Shown here in pieces: positions 7,995 to 17,152 of a stretch of DNA of 64,000 nucleotides. Both the position numbers and the translations under genes were made by a program. Source of the stretch: Flavihumibacter fluvii (GTDB lineage: Bacteria; Bacteroidota; Bacteroidia; Chitinophagales; Chitinophagaceae); contig NZ_CP092333.1 of the NCBI RefSeq assembly GCF_018595675.2, positions 458,001-522,000 of the forward strand, in the 5' to 3' direction. The notes under the pieces are model-generated. The model was given only the letters and a program-made list of their open reading frames with translations, was not told where the DNA came from and ran no database searches. Each line of letters opens with the position of its first letter. Positions within the stretch are counted from its first letter, which is position 1.

Positions 7995-9704
7995 ATGCCA
8001 GACATTCTTCAGTACATCATTAAAGTTTCCGTCAGCCTTGCTGCTGTACATGTGTTTTACTGGTTAGTGCTCAGCAGGCTGACCTTTTACCAATGGAACC
8101 GATGGTACCTGTTAGGGTATGTTGCCATCTGTTTCTTTTTGCCCCTGATGAATATATACGGTTGGATGGAATCACATCCAACGGGACAACTGTTCAAACT
8201 GGTACCGGCGATGCATAGCTGGGTAGCCACAGAACCGTTGCCATATAGCCGGTGGACAACCTATGATGTACTACTGGTCGTATTTGCACTGGGTATAGGT
8301 ATTATGCTGCTCCGGCTTGCAATGCAATTTTTATCCCTTCGAAGGATGCACAAACGGGCCCGTTTGCTGACAGACGAGGGCATCAGGTTGTATGAAGTAA
8401 ACCATCCCATAATTCCTTTTTCTTTTGGGACTTCTGTATTTATTCATCCTGCACAGCATGATGAAGCCGAATTAAAGGAAATTATCCGGCATGAAATGGT
8501 GCATGTACGTGAGCACCATACGGTAGATATCATTTTCACGGAGATATTGGTCGCGTTAAACTGGTTTAATCCATTTGCCTGGTTGTTAAGGCAGTCTATC
8601 AGGCAGAACCTGGAATTCATTGCCGACAGGCAGGTGCTGGCGCATGGACTTGACCGTAAACAGTACCAGCATTTATTATTAAAAGTAATCGGGCAACAGC
8701 AATTCAGCATTGCCAGTCATTTAAATTTTTCAGCACTAAAAACAAGAATCACCATGATGAACAAAATCAAATCAGCCAGGGTGCACCTTATTAAATTTCT
8801 ATTTGCACTACCCATTGTGGCGGTACTCTTACTCGCTTTCCGGCAGGACAGCCAGTACCAGGATACATCAAAAGAGCGCTTACCGCAAAACGAATTAACT
8901 GTTTTGCCGGCAATTATGGATACCCTGCCGCAACTCGCACCAGCAGGCGGTGAAGCCCTGGTGAATAAGAAAGGTTACATTATTACAGTAGCAGATAACC
9001 AGGGAGAATGTATTGTCATCATTAAAGACAGGTCGAAAACGGTGGTGAAGGCCATAGCGCTGACGGACTGGAATAATAACAAACAGCATTATGAGGATAT
9101 GTATGGTAAAGTTCCGCCCCCACCGCCACCTGCAGCACCGCCACCACCACCTGCACCCGGTTATGGGGATATAAGCCATATGCCTCCGCCACCATCGCCA
9201 GCCATGGCTCCGCCACCACCGCCACCAGCACCCAAATTGCCGGCAAATATTGAAAGTATGTCCATAGATAATGACAAGGTGAAAATCAGGTATAAGAATG
9301 GCAAAACAGAAAATTATGATCTGTCTGACCCCTCAGAAAAAGCTGCCTTTGAAAAGAAATATGGTGAATTGCCGGATCCACATCCTGTTCCAGCCGTGGC
9401 ACCTGTTAGCGCAGTAACGCCAGTTGTTTCAGTAAGTCCGGTAGAACCTGCCACAGAGGTTATTGTACCTGCTGATAATCAGCCAGTTTACTATATAGAT
9501 GGAAAAGATGCTACCAAAGCCGAGGTTGACGCACTGGATCCCGTTAATATTGCAGCAATAGAGGTTTTTAAAGGACAGGATGCCATCGGGAAGTATGGTC
9601 AGAAAGGGAAAAACGGGGTAATTAAGATTACGCTTAAAAAAGCCAAGAAATACAGTTTATTCAATCCATTTGCAAAATTCACAGAAGAAAAAGATAAGTG
9701 TTAA
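7995..9704 (+). CDS. M56-family (BlaR1/MecR1-like) sensor peptidase with proline-rich and plug-like tail
   Basis: Membrane zinc metallopeptidase paired with the preceding BlaI-like repressor. The first 280 residues are the M56 core: helices near residues 8-28, 38-55 and 90-110, the zinc motif HEMVH at 166-170, then NLEFIADRQ with Glu207 and Asp211 as further active-site candidates, and a fourth helix at 265-282. The rest is extracytoplasmic and unusual. Residues 374-412 are rich in Pro (runs of five and six), and residues 498-549 (VYYIDGKDA, then IEVFKGQDAIGKYG and NGVIKITLKK) resemble the plug of SusC-type receptors. There is no beta-lactam-sensing penicillin-binding domain, so the signal differs from classical BlaR1. 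Confidence 0.9.
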   Translation: MPDILQYIIKVSVSLAAVHVFYWLVLSRLTFYQWNRWYLLGYVAICFFLPLMNIYGWMESHPTGQLFKLVPAMHSWVATEPLPYSRWTTYDVLLVVFALGIGIMLLRLAMQFLSLRRMHKRARLLTDEGIRLYEVNHPIIPFSFGTSVFIHPAQHDEAELKEIIRHEMVHVREHHTVDIIFTEILVALNWFNPFAWLLRQSIRQNLEFIADRQVLAHGLDRKQYQHLLLKVIGQQQFSIASHLNFSALKTRITMMNKIKSARVHLIKFLFALPIVAVLLLAFRQDSQYQDTSKERLPQNELTVLPAIMDTLPQLAPAGGEALVNKKGYIITVADNQGECIVIIKDRSKTVVKAIALTDWNNNKQHYEDMYGKVPPPPPPAAPPPPPAPGYGDISHMPPPPSPAMAPPPPPPAPKLPANIESMSIDNDKVKIRYKNGKTENYDLSDPSEKAAFEKKYGELPDPHPVPAVAPVSAVTPVVSVSPVEPATEVIVPADNQPVYYIDGKDATKAEVDALDPVNIAAIEVFKGQDAIGKYGQKGKNGVIKITLKKAKKYSLFNPFAKFTEEKDKC

Positions 9705-9726
9705 GTGGCAAAAAAGCCATGTTTAC

Positions 9727-9756
9727 TTGCCTTATAACCGAATTACAGTAGCTTTG
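9727..9756 (+). promoter_or_regulatory. Bacteroidota promoter for efp
   Basis: TTG at 9727-9729 and TAGCTTTG at 9749-9756 match the Bacteroidota -33 (TTG) and -7 (TAnnTTTG) elements with a 19-base spacer. The -7 box ends about 41 bases before the efp start codon. Confidence 0.75.
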
Positions 9757-9797
9757 CACCCTCTAGTTAATCTGAATTGAAAAAATTGTAATTCGTT

Positions 9798-10364
9798 ATG
9801 GCAAATACTTCAGACATCAGCCGTGGCCTCATTATCAAGTTAGACGGCAGTTTGTATAAGATTGTAGAATTTGGCGAGAATAAAACTGCCCGTGCGGCAG
9901 CAAAGGTTTGGGCTAAATTAAAGGGTGTTGACAATAACCGTTCCATTGAACAAACGTGGAATAGTGGTGATACCATTTATCCGATTCGTGTGGAAAGGAA
10001 GAACTACCAGTTCCTCTATAAAGATGATAACGGGTATAATTTCATGGATAACGAAACCTTTGAGCAAATCGTTGCACAGGAAGCCCTTGTGGATGCCCCC
10101 CAGTTCCTGAAAGATGGCCAGGAGGTTTCTGTTTTGGTCAACACTGATACGGACACCCCCATGAGTATTGAATTGCCCGATAAGATCGTATTGCAGGTTA
10201 CCTATAGTGAGCCTGGAATGCGTGGAGATACGGCAACGCGTACCCTAAAACCTGCAAAGGTAGAAACAGGAGCAACGGTGATGGTACCACTCTTTGTGAA
10301 TGAAGGCGAATTGATTCGTATAAATACTAAAACAGGCGATTACGTAGAACGCGTAAAAGAATAA
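9798..10364 (+). CDS. efp: Translation elongation factor P
   Basis: EF-P enters the ribosomal E site and relieves stalling at consecutive prolines. The 188-aa length and three-domain layout are standard: the KOW-like domain (about residues 1-65), the central OB domain with YNFMDNETFEQI, and the C-terminal OB domain containing GDTATRTLKPAKVETGA and VPLFVNEGELI. The tip of domain I, usually PGKG with a modified Lys, here reads GENKTARAAAK, with Lys29 as the candidate tip residue. The gene has its own promoter and a terminator, and precedes accB-accC, a common order in this phylum. The poly-Pro M56 protein encoded upstream is a plausible EF-P client. Confidence 0.96.
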   Translation: MANTSDISRGLIIKLDGSLYKIVEFGENKTARAAAKVWAKLKGVDNNRSIEQTWNSGDTIYPIRVERKNYQFLYKDDNGYNFMDNETFEQIVAQEALVDAPQFLKDGQEVSVLVNTDTDTPMSIELPDKIVLQVTYSEPGMRGDTATRTLKPAKVETGATVMVPLFVNEGELIRINTKTGDYVERVKE

Positions 10365-10386
10365 TATTCCGGCGGCTAAAAATAGT

Positions 10387-10416
10387 TTGCCCCTCCGAAG
10401 GAGGGGCAATTTTATT
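10387..10416 (+). terminator. Intrinsic terminator after efp
   Basis: Hairpin with arms TTGCCCCTC (10387-10395) and GAGGGGCAA (10401-10409) around a five-base loop, followed by TTTTATT. It begins 22 bases beyond the efp stop. Confidence 0.88.
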
Positions 10417-10508
10417 CTAAAGGACAGATTTTCAATTCTAAAAGTTGAAATCTACAATCTTTCCTATCTTAGCCGCCTAAATTGATCACCAACTGTAAAT
10501 TCAGTACA

Positions 10509-10988
10509 ATGGATTTCAAACAAATTCAGGAGTTGATCCGTCTGATCAACAAATCGAACATCGGTGAACTGACGATTGAAGAGAAAGGGTTTAAGGTTAC
10601 GATTAAGCAAAAGCAAGACAACATCCAACAAGTAATGGCCGCACCGGTTTATGCGCAGGCTCCTGCCGCCCCGGTTGCAGCACCAGCAACGCCATCTGCC
10701 GCACCTGTAGCAGAAAAATCAAAACCTGCCGAAGTAACAGCTTCTAACCTGGTCACTATCAAGAGTCCCATGATCGGTACATTTTACCGACGTTCTTCTC
10801 CCGATAAACCGCTTTTAGCTGAAGTTGGAGAAGAGGTTTCTCCCGGCAAAGTAGTTTGCATCATTGAGGCCATGAAATTATTCAATGAGATTGAAAGCGA
10901 AGTGAAAGGGAAAATTGTAAAAGTGCTTGTAGAAGACGCTTCCCCTGTTGAATACGACCAACCTTTATTCCTGGTTGAACCTGCTTAA
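10509..10988 (+). CDS. accB: Acetyl-CoA carboxylase biotin carboxyl carrier protein
   Basis: Carries the biotin of acetyl-CoA carboxylase, the first committed step of fatty acid synthesis. The frame is open from 10482, but MDFKQIQELIRLINKSN from the ATG at 10509 is the usual N-terminus, so I start there (159 aa). A helical N-terminal part is followed by an Ala/Pro-rich linker (about residues 45-80) and the biotinyl domain with EAMKLFNEIES, in which the Lys is biotinylated. A possible promoter (TTG at 10445, TATCTTAG at 10465-10472, one mismatch in the -7 box) lies upstream. accC follows 76 bases later. Confidence 0.96.
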   Translation: MDFKQIQELIRLINKSNIGELTIEEKGFKVTIKQKQDNIQQVMAAPVYAQAPAAPVAAPATPSAAPVAEKSKPAEVTASNLVTIKSPMIGTFYRRSSPDKPLLAEVGEEVSPGKVVCIIEAMKLFNEIESEVKGKIVKVLVEDASPVEYDQPLFLVEPA

Positions 10989-11064
10989 TGAACGGTTTAT
11001 TTATTTTGTCCGGCCCCTTTTTAAGGTGCTGGATATATTTTGATGAGCCATTAAATCTGAAAGG

Positions 11065-12405
11065 ATGATGTTTAAAAAAGTATTGATCGCCAACCGTGGT
11101 GAGATTGCGTTGCGTATTATCAGAACCTGCCGTGAGATGGGTATTAAGACCATTGCGGTGTATTCCACTGCTGACAAGGATAGCTTACATGTGAAGTTTG
11201 CCGATGAAGCGGTTTGCATAGGGCGTCCGCAAAGTGCAGACTCTTACCTGAATATTCCGCACCTGATGGCCGCAGCTGAAATCACCAATGCAGATGCCAT
11301 ACACCCTGGGTATGGATTTTTAGCAGAGAATGCTCGATTTGCAGAAATATGTGGTGAGCACAATATTAAATTTATTGGACCGACACCAGACCAGATCAGA
11401 TCGATGGGCGATAAGATTACCGCCAAAGAAACGATGATCCGTGCCGGTGTTCCTGTGATTCCGGGTAGCGATGGATTACTGGCTAGCCTCGACCAGGCAT
11501 ATAGCGTTGCCCGCGATATGGGGTATCCTGTGATCATCAAGGCTACAGCTGGTGGTGGTGGTAAGGGTATGCGCGTGGTTTGGTCAGACAATGAGATGGA
11601 AAAGGCTTACGATGCGGCAAAAGCAGAAGCCGCTGCTTCCTTTAAGAATGATGGTATTTACATGGAGAAATTCGTGGAAGAACCCCGCCATATCGAGATA
11701 CAGATAGCCGGTGACCGTTATGGGAAAGTTTGTCACCTCAGCGAACGCGATTGTTCCATACAGCGCCGCCACCAGAAATTGGTGGAAGAATCGCCATCAC
11801 CTTTTATGACACCGGAATTGCGGCATGCAATGGGTGAAGCCGCTAAAAAAGCCGCGGGTGCGATTGGTTATGAAAGTGTAGGTACCATTGAATTCCTGGT
11901 GGATAAGCACCGCAATTTTTATTTCATGGAAATGAATACGCGGATCCAGGTGGAACATTGTGTAACTGAGGAAGTAATTAATTTTGACCTTATTAAAGAG
12001 CAGATCAAAATAGCCATGGGGGAGCCGATCAGCGGCCGTGATTATGAACCACAAATGCATGCGATCGAATGTCGTATCAATGCTGAAGATCCTTATAATG
12101 ATTTCAGGCCAAGTCCGGGTAAGATCACGGTATTGCATACACCCGGTGGACATGGTGTAAGGGTTGATAGCCATGTTTATGCCGGATATACCATCCCGCC
12201 ATATTATGATTCAATGATTGGTAAGCTGATTACGATTGCACGTACACGTGATGAAGCCATAGATACGATGTACCGGGCATTAAGTGAATATGTGATCGAA
12301 GGGGTTAAGACAACTATTCCATTCCACCTGCAGTTGATGCAGAATGATGATTTCCGGAGCGGTAATTTTACCACTAAATTCCTGGAAGGGTTTACAATGA
12401 AATAG
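11065..12405 (+). CDS. accC: Acetyl-CoA carboxylase, biotin carboxylase subunit
   Basis: ATP-dependent carboxylation of biotin on AccB. The 446-aa protein starts with [17 protein letters not shown] and has the ATP-grasp glycine loop [14 protein letters not shown], the [16 protein letters not shown] motif and the catalytic [16 protein letters not shown] stretch with the essential Arg and Glu. The C-terminal domain includes [11 protein letters not shown]. Two adjacent ATG codons (11065 and 11068) are possible starts. It is the natural partner of accB just upstream; the carboxyltransferase genes accA/accD are not in the window, although a separate carboxylase beta gene lies at 62305-63933. Confidence 0.97.
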   Translation: MMFKKVLIANRGEIALRIIRTCREMGIKTIAVYSTADKDSLHVKFADEAVCIGRPQSADSYLNIPHLMAAAEITNADAIHPGYGFLAENARFAEICGEHNIKFIGPTPDQIRSMGDKITAKETMIRAGVPVIPGSDGLLASLDQAYSVARDMGYPVIIKATAGGGGKGMRVVWSDNEMEKAYDAAKAEAAASFKNDGIYMEKFVEEPRHIEIQIAGDRYGKVCHLSERDCSIQRRHQKLVEESPSPFMTPELRHAMGEAAKKAAGAIGYESVGTIEFLVDKHRNFYFMEMNTRIQVEHCVTEEVINFDLIKEQIKIAMGEPISGRDYEPQMHAIECRINAEDPYNDFRPSPGKITVLHTPGGHGVRVDSHVYAGYTIPPYYDSMIGKLITIARTRDEAIDTMYRALSEYVIEGVKTTIPFHLQLMQNDDFRSGNFTTKFLEGFTMK

Positions 12406-12436
12406 GGGAGGTCAGGGAAGCTTAATTATATACTAT

Positions 12437-13102
12437 TCACCTGCCCCATACTGCCTCAAGCAGCAATTCATTAAAATTGGCCAGGGACCTGAGTTTAAGG
12501 TCGGCAGAACCCCATTTCTGGTGCGCATACTGTTCAGGTACCGGAACGACCACGCATTTCATTTTGGCAGCTTTTGCAGCTATCATGCCGTTGAAAGAAT
12601 CTTCAAAACAAACGCAATGAAAAGCGTCGGTCCCTAATGCTTCAGCGCAATTAATAAATACCTGCGGGTGAGGCTTTCCGAAAGCCAGGTCTCCGGCTGA
12701 ACTTATCGTATTCAAATAGGGTCTTATGCCTAATTTATTGACCACTACATCAATCATTTTAAGTGGTGAGGAAGAAGCCAGGCCAATCTTATAATTCTTT
12801 TGCAGGAAAAAGTTGATGATATGTTCAACACCAGGCATTGGTAATGCAGATAATCTTATTTTTTCAATAGCGCTTGATTCAATCTGGTGAATGGCATTTG
12901 GCGCTTTGGCCAGGTCAATCCCAAAATACCTGAACCAGTGATCGATCCATTCAATAGTCCTTAATCCGGTGCTGGAGTGATATTGCGCAGTAGTCAACTG
13001 AACGCCAAATTGTGCTAAGGTTTCTATACCTGCTTCCTGCCAGTAAGGTTCAGAATCAATCAGGAGGCCATCCATATCGAAAATTACTGCTTTTTGTACC
13101 AT
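12437..13102 (-). CDS. HAD-superfamily sugar-phosphatase-like hydrolase
   Basis: A haloacid dehalogenase family phosphatase of 221 aa, similar to the beta-phosphoglucomutase/2-deoxyglucose-6-phosphatase group (YniC/HxpB-like). Motif I is VIFDMDGLLIDSEPYW with the nucleophile and acid Asp pair, motif II is GLASSSPLK, and motif III/IV is FGKPHPQVF with CVCFEDSFNGMIAAKAA. A helical cap lies between motifs I and II. The frame extends to a TTG at 13108, but the ATG at 13102 (MVQKAVIFDMDG) is the better start. It converges on accC with a 31-base gap. The exact substrate is not determinable. Confidence 0.92.
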   Translation of the reverse strand: MVQKAVIFDMDGLLIDSEPYWQEAGIETLAQFGVQLTTAQYHSSTGLRTIEWIDHWFRYFGIDLAKAPNAIHQIESSAIEKIRLSALPMPGVEHIINFFLQKNYKIGLASSSPLKMIDVVVNKLGIRPYLNTISSAGDLAFGKPHPQVFINCAEALGTDAFHCVCFEDSFNGMIAAKAAKMKCVVVPVPEQYAHQKWGSADLKLRSLANFNELLLEAVWGR

Positions 13103-13200
13103 GCGCAAATATACAGATAGGGTCGTTCAGTATTGACTGGTTTGTATGGGCAAATCCTTATATTGCGGCATTGATTGTTTGTTAAATCATTGGCCACTTC

Positions 13201-13989
13201 ATGAGTGCATTCATAGATCGTTTAAAACAAATCAGGCTGGTGCGGAAACTGGTTTATGCGTTCGTGGGAATTATTTCCTACCCGGGCCTTACCATCGTGA
13301 ACAGGATAAAGATTACAGGTACTGAAAACTTCGAAAATCTTCCCCGTAAGAATGTAATATTTGTCAGTAATCATCAAACCTATTTTGCTGATGTGATTAC
13401 TTTCCTGCATATATTTTGTGCAGTAAAATGGGGTAAGCGGAATAAACTTGGACTTCCCTATTATTTGTTGAATCCTTATACCAATGTGTATTATGTAGCT
13501 GCAGAAGAAACGATGAAAGGGAGCCTGGTCAGTAAGTTTTTTATGCTTGCCGGCGGGCTAACGGTTAAACGTACCTGGATAAAAGGCACGAGTGAAGTAA
13601 GGCGGGGGCTTGACCCTTCCGATACACGAAAAATTGAAAGGGCTTTAAGTAATAGCTGGGTAATCACCTTTCCCCAGGGTACTACACGTCCATTTGCACC
13701 CGGCAGGAAAGGCACCGCACTTATCATCAAAAAGAACAGACCCGTTGTTATCCCGGTAGTAATCAATGGCTTTTGGCGCGCATTTAGCAAAAGGGGCCTT
13801 GCCTTCAAGAAGAAAGGTTCCCTGCTTACTGTTGATTTTAAAGCGCCTCTTGAGATTGACTATGAAGCTTCTTCCGAAGCGATCATTGAGCAGATCATGG
13901 ATGCTATTGAACAAAGCAGGAAATATATGATGAAGGTTCCCCATCTCGCTGAAACATTCCAGGATAAGCCTGAAAAATTCAAAACATAA
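13201..13989 (+). CDS. 1-acyl-sn-glycerol-3-phosphate acyltransferase-like protein (PlsC family)
   Basis: Acyltransferase of the PlsC/AGPAT family at the inner membrane, adding a fatty acyl chain to lysophosphatidate or a related acceptor. The H-x4-D catalytic motif is NHQTYFADV (near residue 57), and the second block FPQGTTRPFAPGRKGTA corresponds to the E/Q-G-T-R acceptor-binding motif, here with Gln in place of the usual Glu. A hydrophobic N-terminal helix (about residues 15-32) anchors the protein. Length 262 aa is typical. Its stop lies 11 bases from the stop of the convergent thioesterase. Confidence 0.9.
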   Translation: MSAFIDRLKQIRLVRKLVYAFVGIISYPGLTIVNRIKITGTENFENLPRKNVIFVSNHQTYFADVITFLHIFCAVKWGKRNKLGLPYYLLNPYTNVYYVAAEETMKGSLVSKFFMLAGGLTVKRTWIKGTSEVRRGLDPSDTRKIERALSNSWVITFPQGTTRPFAPGRKGTALIIKKNRPVVIPVVINGFWRAFSKRGLAFKKKGSLLTVDFKAPLEIDYEASSEAIIEQIMDAIEQSRKYMMKVPHLAETFQDKPEKFKT

Positions 13990-14000
13990 GGATAGTGAAA

Positions 14001-14516
14001 TCAGCTTGACTGAAATAATGCCTTAAGTTCAGTTGCATCGTCGGGTTTCATTTTGCCGCCAAGGATCAGCCGCAATTGCCTTCTTCGCAAGGCCCCTTCA
14101 TATAATTTTTGCTCCTCTTCAGATTCAACAATTAAACGCGGCACCGGCCTGGGTTTGCTATTGGGATCGAGTGCTACAAAGGTATAATAGGCCTCATTGC
14201 TCTTGTATTTATACTGGTGGGTAAAATCTTCACCCCACACTTTCAAATGCACTTCCATGGAAGTATTGAAACTACGGGTCACTTTGGCTTCAATATGCAC
14301 TACATTTCCCAGTTTGATTGGCGCTTCAAAAGAAATATTATCTACGGATGCAGTAACTACAGGGGCATTGCAATGCTTGGCTGCAGCCAGTGCGGCGGCA
14401 ATATCCATCCAGTACATAAGCCGGCCCCCCATAAGATTACCATATAAATTGGTATCATTGGGCAGGACCAGTTCGGTCATGATTATGGCGCTTTCGGAAG
14501 GTTTACGTGGATCCAT
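14001..14516 (-). CDS. Acyl-CoA thioesterase, hotdog fold (YciA/BFIT type)
   Basis: Hydrolyses acyl-CoA to free acid and CoA. The core sequence VLPNDTNLYGNLMGGRLMYW, then MDIAAALAAAKHCNAP and FEAPIKLGNVVHIEAKVTRS, is that of hexameric hotdog thioesterases, with the conserved N-x-x-G-N-x-x-G-G and the active-site Asp in WMD. The frame extends upstream to a TTG at 14537, but the ATG at 14516 (MDPRKPSESAII) is preferred, giving 171 aa. A short C-terminal extension (about 35 residues, RRRQLRLILGG) is common in Bacteroidota members. It is followed on the plus side by the convergent acyltransferase. Confidence 0.92.
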   Translation of the reverse strand: MDPRKPSESAIIMTELVLPNDTNLYGNLMGGRLMYWMDIAAALAAAKHCNAPVVTASVDNISFEAPIKLGNVVHIEAKVTRSFNTSMEVHLKVWGEDFTHQYKYKSNEAYYTFVALDPNSKPRPVPRLIVESEEEQKLYEGALRRRQLRLILGGKMKPDDATELKALFQSS

Positions 14517-14582
14517 TTCGTGAATTTGATGGTGCAAACTACTGAATTTTAGGGTGAACGGTAAACGGTGAATGGAAGCAGG

Positions 14583-15683
14583 CTATATGCGAACCTTTTG
14601 CAGGCTGTTAAGGTAGTCTTCGCAGATGTCGGCTCCAATACCAATGTCATCGGGCAGTTCAACAAAGAATCCATTGTAGCGAACACCGCCGGTTACAGGG
14701 TCTGCCTTGTGACCTAAAAGGCAGGTGTCCATATCATAAAAAACAATATTATCAAAGGCTGTGGCGAAATGGGCAAAGGCAGTGAGGGCCACCCTGCTTT
14801 CCAGCATTCCACCCATCATACAGGGGATTCGGTGCTGCTCACAGTGACCATTAACCGCAATAGCTTCCAGTATCCCACCGGTCTTTGCGAGCTTTATATT
14901 TACGGAACTGCAACTGTTGGTGCGGATCATCCGGTCGGCATCATGGTGGTCGTAGACAGATTCGTCGGCCATAATGGGGACCGGGGAGATCTCATGCAAA
15001 GCCGGTAAAAGATAGTCATAGTAGGTACGCATTGGCTGTTCACAAAACTGTATGGTATATTGCCCCATGGCCAGCAAGGCTTTTTCAGCACCGGCAGGAT
15101 CCCAGCCCTGGTTGGCATCAATACGTATTATTATAGTTGGCCCAACCGCTTCCCTGATACGCCTTACCCTTTCAATATCCTCGTCGGGCGATTTACCCAA
15201 TTTTACTTTAATGATCCGGACACCTTTTTGTACAAATTCAACTGCCTGTTGTGCCATATGTTCAGGCTTGCCAATCCCAATTGTGAGATCGGTTTCCAGT
15301 GTTTTTTTATTTTTCCCACCCAGGAACCGGTACAAGGGCAGGGCGGCAACTTTGGCAGCAAGATCATACAAAGCCATATCGAAAGCACTTTTTATCGTGC
15401 TGTTTGCAGCAGTAAATAAATGCAGTTCTTTCATCCTTTCAGGAATATCCAGTGGGTCTTTCCCTTTCCAGAGTAATGCGAAATCCTGGGCCATGGCATA
15501 ACAGGTAGCCTGTGTTTCTCCCACGATCATGGGAAATGCAGAACATTCGCCAACCCCATATATACCCTCACTGGTATGGATACGGATAAAAATATTTTGC
15601 GCATAATCCATTGTACCCGTGGCAATGGTAAAGGGTACCATTGGAATGCTGAGGCGGTAAATATCTATGCTGGTAATAGTCAT
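14583..15683 (-). CDS. Dipeptide epimerase (enolase superfamily, muconate-cycloisomerase subgroup)
   Basis: Probably epimerises L-Ala-D/L-Glu or related dipeptides during murein peptide recycling. The catalytic K-x-K is in RIIKVKLGKS, metal ligands are RIDANQGW (Asp), FCEQPM (Glu) and IMADESVYD (Asp), and the opposing base is Lys in NIKLAKTGG. The C-terminal loop has ADPVTGGVRY. The 366-aa length fits. Starts at the ATG at 15683. No other murein-recycling gene adjoins it, so the exact dipeptide, or a muconate-type substrate, is not settled; the subgroup is secure. Confidence 0.9.
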   Translation of the reverse strand: MTITSIDIYRLSIPMVPFTIATGTMDYAQNIFIRIHTSEGIYGVGECSAFPMIVGETQATCYAMAQDFALLWKGKDPLDIPERMKELHLFTAANSTIKSAFDMALYDLAAKVAALPLYRFLGGKNKKTLETDLTIGIGKPEHMAQQAVEFVQKGVRIIKVKLGKSPDEDIERVRRIREAVGPTIIIRIDANQGWDPAGAEKALLAMGQYTIQFCEQPMRTYYDYLLPALHEISPVPIMADESVYDHHDADRMIRTNSCSSVNIKLAKTGGILEAIAVNGHCEQHRIPCMMGGMLESRVALTAFAHFATAFDNIVFYDMDTCLLGHKADPVTGGVRYNGFFVELPDDIGIGADICEDYLNSLQKVRI

Positions 15684-15922
15684 ATGCTTTAATAATTACC
15701 CAAAATAGAGAAAAAGCTGCAATACAAGAATGGTGCAGGCTTTCGCCCCGTCGATGCCAGCTACGAAACGCCTTGCGTCTTAGGTGCCAGCAACCCAGAA
15801 GTAGAATAGTATGAAAAATGGTGCTTAAGTCCTTCCATCACCAGGCTATTTAAGGAAGTTGTCTTGCTTCTATGCAGAACACGACAGTAATTCTACTTAT
15901 TTTTGGGCCTTAATTTTCAAGC

Positions 15923-17143
15923 ATGGATCCCTTGCCAGATATATCATTTGACAATACTGAGAACGCCTTTGCCTATAAAACGGACAAATCATTACGGAAA
16001 GCACAGTTTTTGTTTTCCAGTATGGGTTTTGGATTCCTGGTTAAATTGGGTACGCTAATTACTCCCTGGGCGATCAGGTCCGGATTACCCATCAAAGGAA
16101 TTATCAGGAATACCATTTTTGAACAATTTGTCGGTGGCGAAACCCTTGACGAAACCGCAAGCGTTGCAAAAACACTGGGCAATTTTCATGTGCAGGTAAT
16201 CCTTGACTATGGTGTGGAAGGTGGTGATTACGGGGAGAAAGGATTGGATCATGCCTGTGATGAGTTCATCAGGGTGATTGACTATGCTTCCACCCAACCG
16301 AATATCCCTTTCATGAGCATTAAAGTGACCGGCCTTGCTCGTTTCGGATTATTGGAAAAACTGGATGAAGCTGCTTATGCAAAGAGTGGCTATGAAGGGA
16401 AGGTGCATACCGAAGTGCTGACAGCCCAGGAAAAGGCTGAATGGGATAGGGTTATTGCAAGGATGCACCGGATATGTTCCACTGCGGCGGCTAAACATGT
16501 GGGCGTATTGATAGATGCAGAAGAAACCTGGATACAGGATCCGGTTGATGCACTGACTATGCAAATGATGTTGCAATACAACCAGGAAAAGGCTATAGTA
16601 TATAATACGATACAATTGTACCGGCATGATCGCCTGCAATTCCTGAAAGACAGTTACCAGGCTGCCGAAAGCAAAGGTTTTATATTGGGGGCTAAACTGG
16701 TTCGTGGCGCATACATGGAAAAGGAAAGGAAGCGGGCGGAGGAAATGAATTATCGATCACCTATCCAGCCAAACAAGGAGGCAACTGATCGGGATTATAA
16801 CCAGGGTGTTGAATTTTGCATTGATCATATCGATAGGATCGCAACCATTGTTGCTTCACATAATGAGTACAGTAACCTGCTGGCTACAAAGTTACTCGCG
16901 CAAAAAAAAATGCCCCTGCACCATGACCATATCCATTTTTCGCAATTGTATGGTATGAGCGATAATATCACTTTTAACCTGGCAAAAGCCGGTTGCCCGG
17001 TGAGTAAATACCTGCCTTTTGGGCCTATTAATGATGTGATTCCTTATCTGATGAGACGAGCACAGGAAAATAGTTCAGTATCAGGACAGACGGGGCGTGA
17101 ACTGGGACTGATCAAAAAAGAAATAGCAAGAAGAAGAAAATAA
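15923..17143 (+). CDS. Proline dehydrogenase
   Basis: FAD-dependent enzyme oxidising proline to pyrroline-5-carboxylate, the first step of proline breakdown. The 406-aa monofunctional protein has the TIM-barrel landmarks KLVRGAYMEKERKR and SHNEYSN, and ends with YLPFGPINDVIPYLMRRAQEN, the strongly conserved PRODH C-terminal motif that contacts the substrate. No P5C dehydrogenase is fused or adjacent. The 240 bases upstream back to 15684 hold a possible -7 box (TATTTTTG at 15898-15905) but no gene. The DinB gene begins 10 bases downstream and is probably co-transcribed. Confidence 0.93.
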   Translation: MDPLPDISFDNTENAFAYKTDKSLRKAQFLFSSMGFGFLVKLGTLITPWAIRSGLPIKGIIRNTIFEQFVGGETLDETASVAKTLGNFHVQVILDYGVEGGDYGEKGLDHACDEFIRVIDYASTQPNIPFMSIKVTGLARFGLLEKLDEAAYAKSGYEGKVHTEVLTAQEKAEWDRVIARMHRICSTAAAKHVGVLIDAEETWIQDPVDALTMQMMLQYNQEKAIVYNTIQLYRHDRLQFLKDSYQAAESKGFILGAKLVRGAYMEKERKRAEEMNYRSPIQPNKEATDRDYNQGVEFCIDHIDRIATIVASHNEYSNLLATKLLAQKKMPLHHDHIHFSQLYGMSDNITFNLAKAGCPVSKYLPFGPINDVIPYLMRRAQENSSVSGQTGRELGLIKKEIARRRK

Positions 17144-17152
17144 TATTACCCC

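Noticed and set aside
15684-15922. Gap before proline dehydrogenase examined for an RNA gene or remnant
   Set aside because: Apart from a possible -7 box at 15898-15905 I could find no stable hairpin, frame or recognisable motif.
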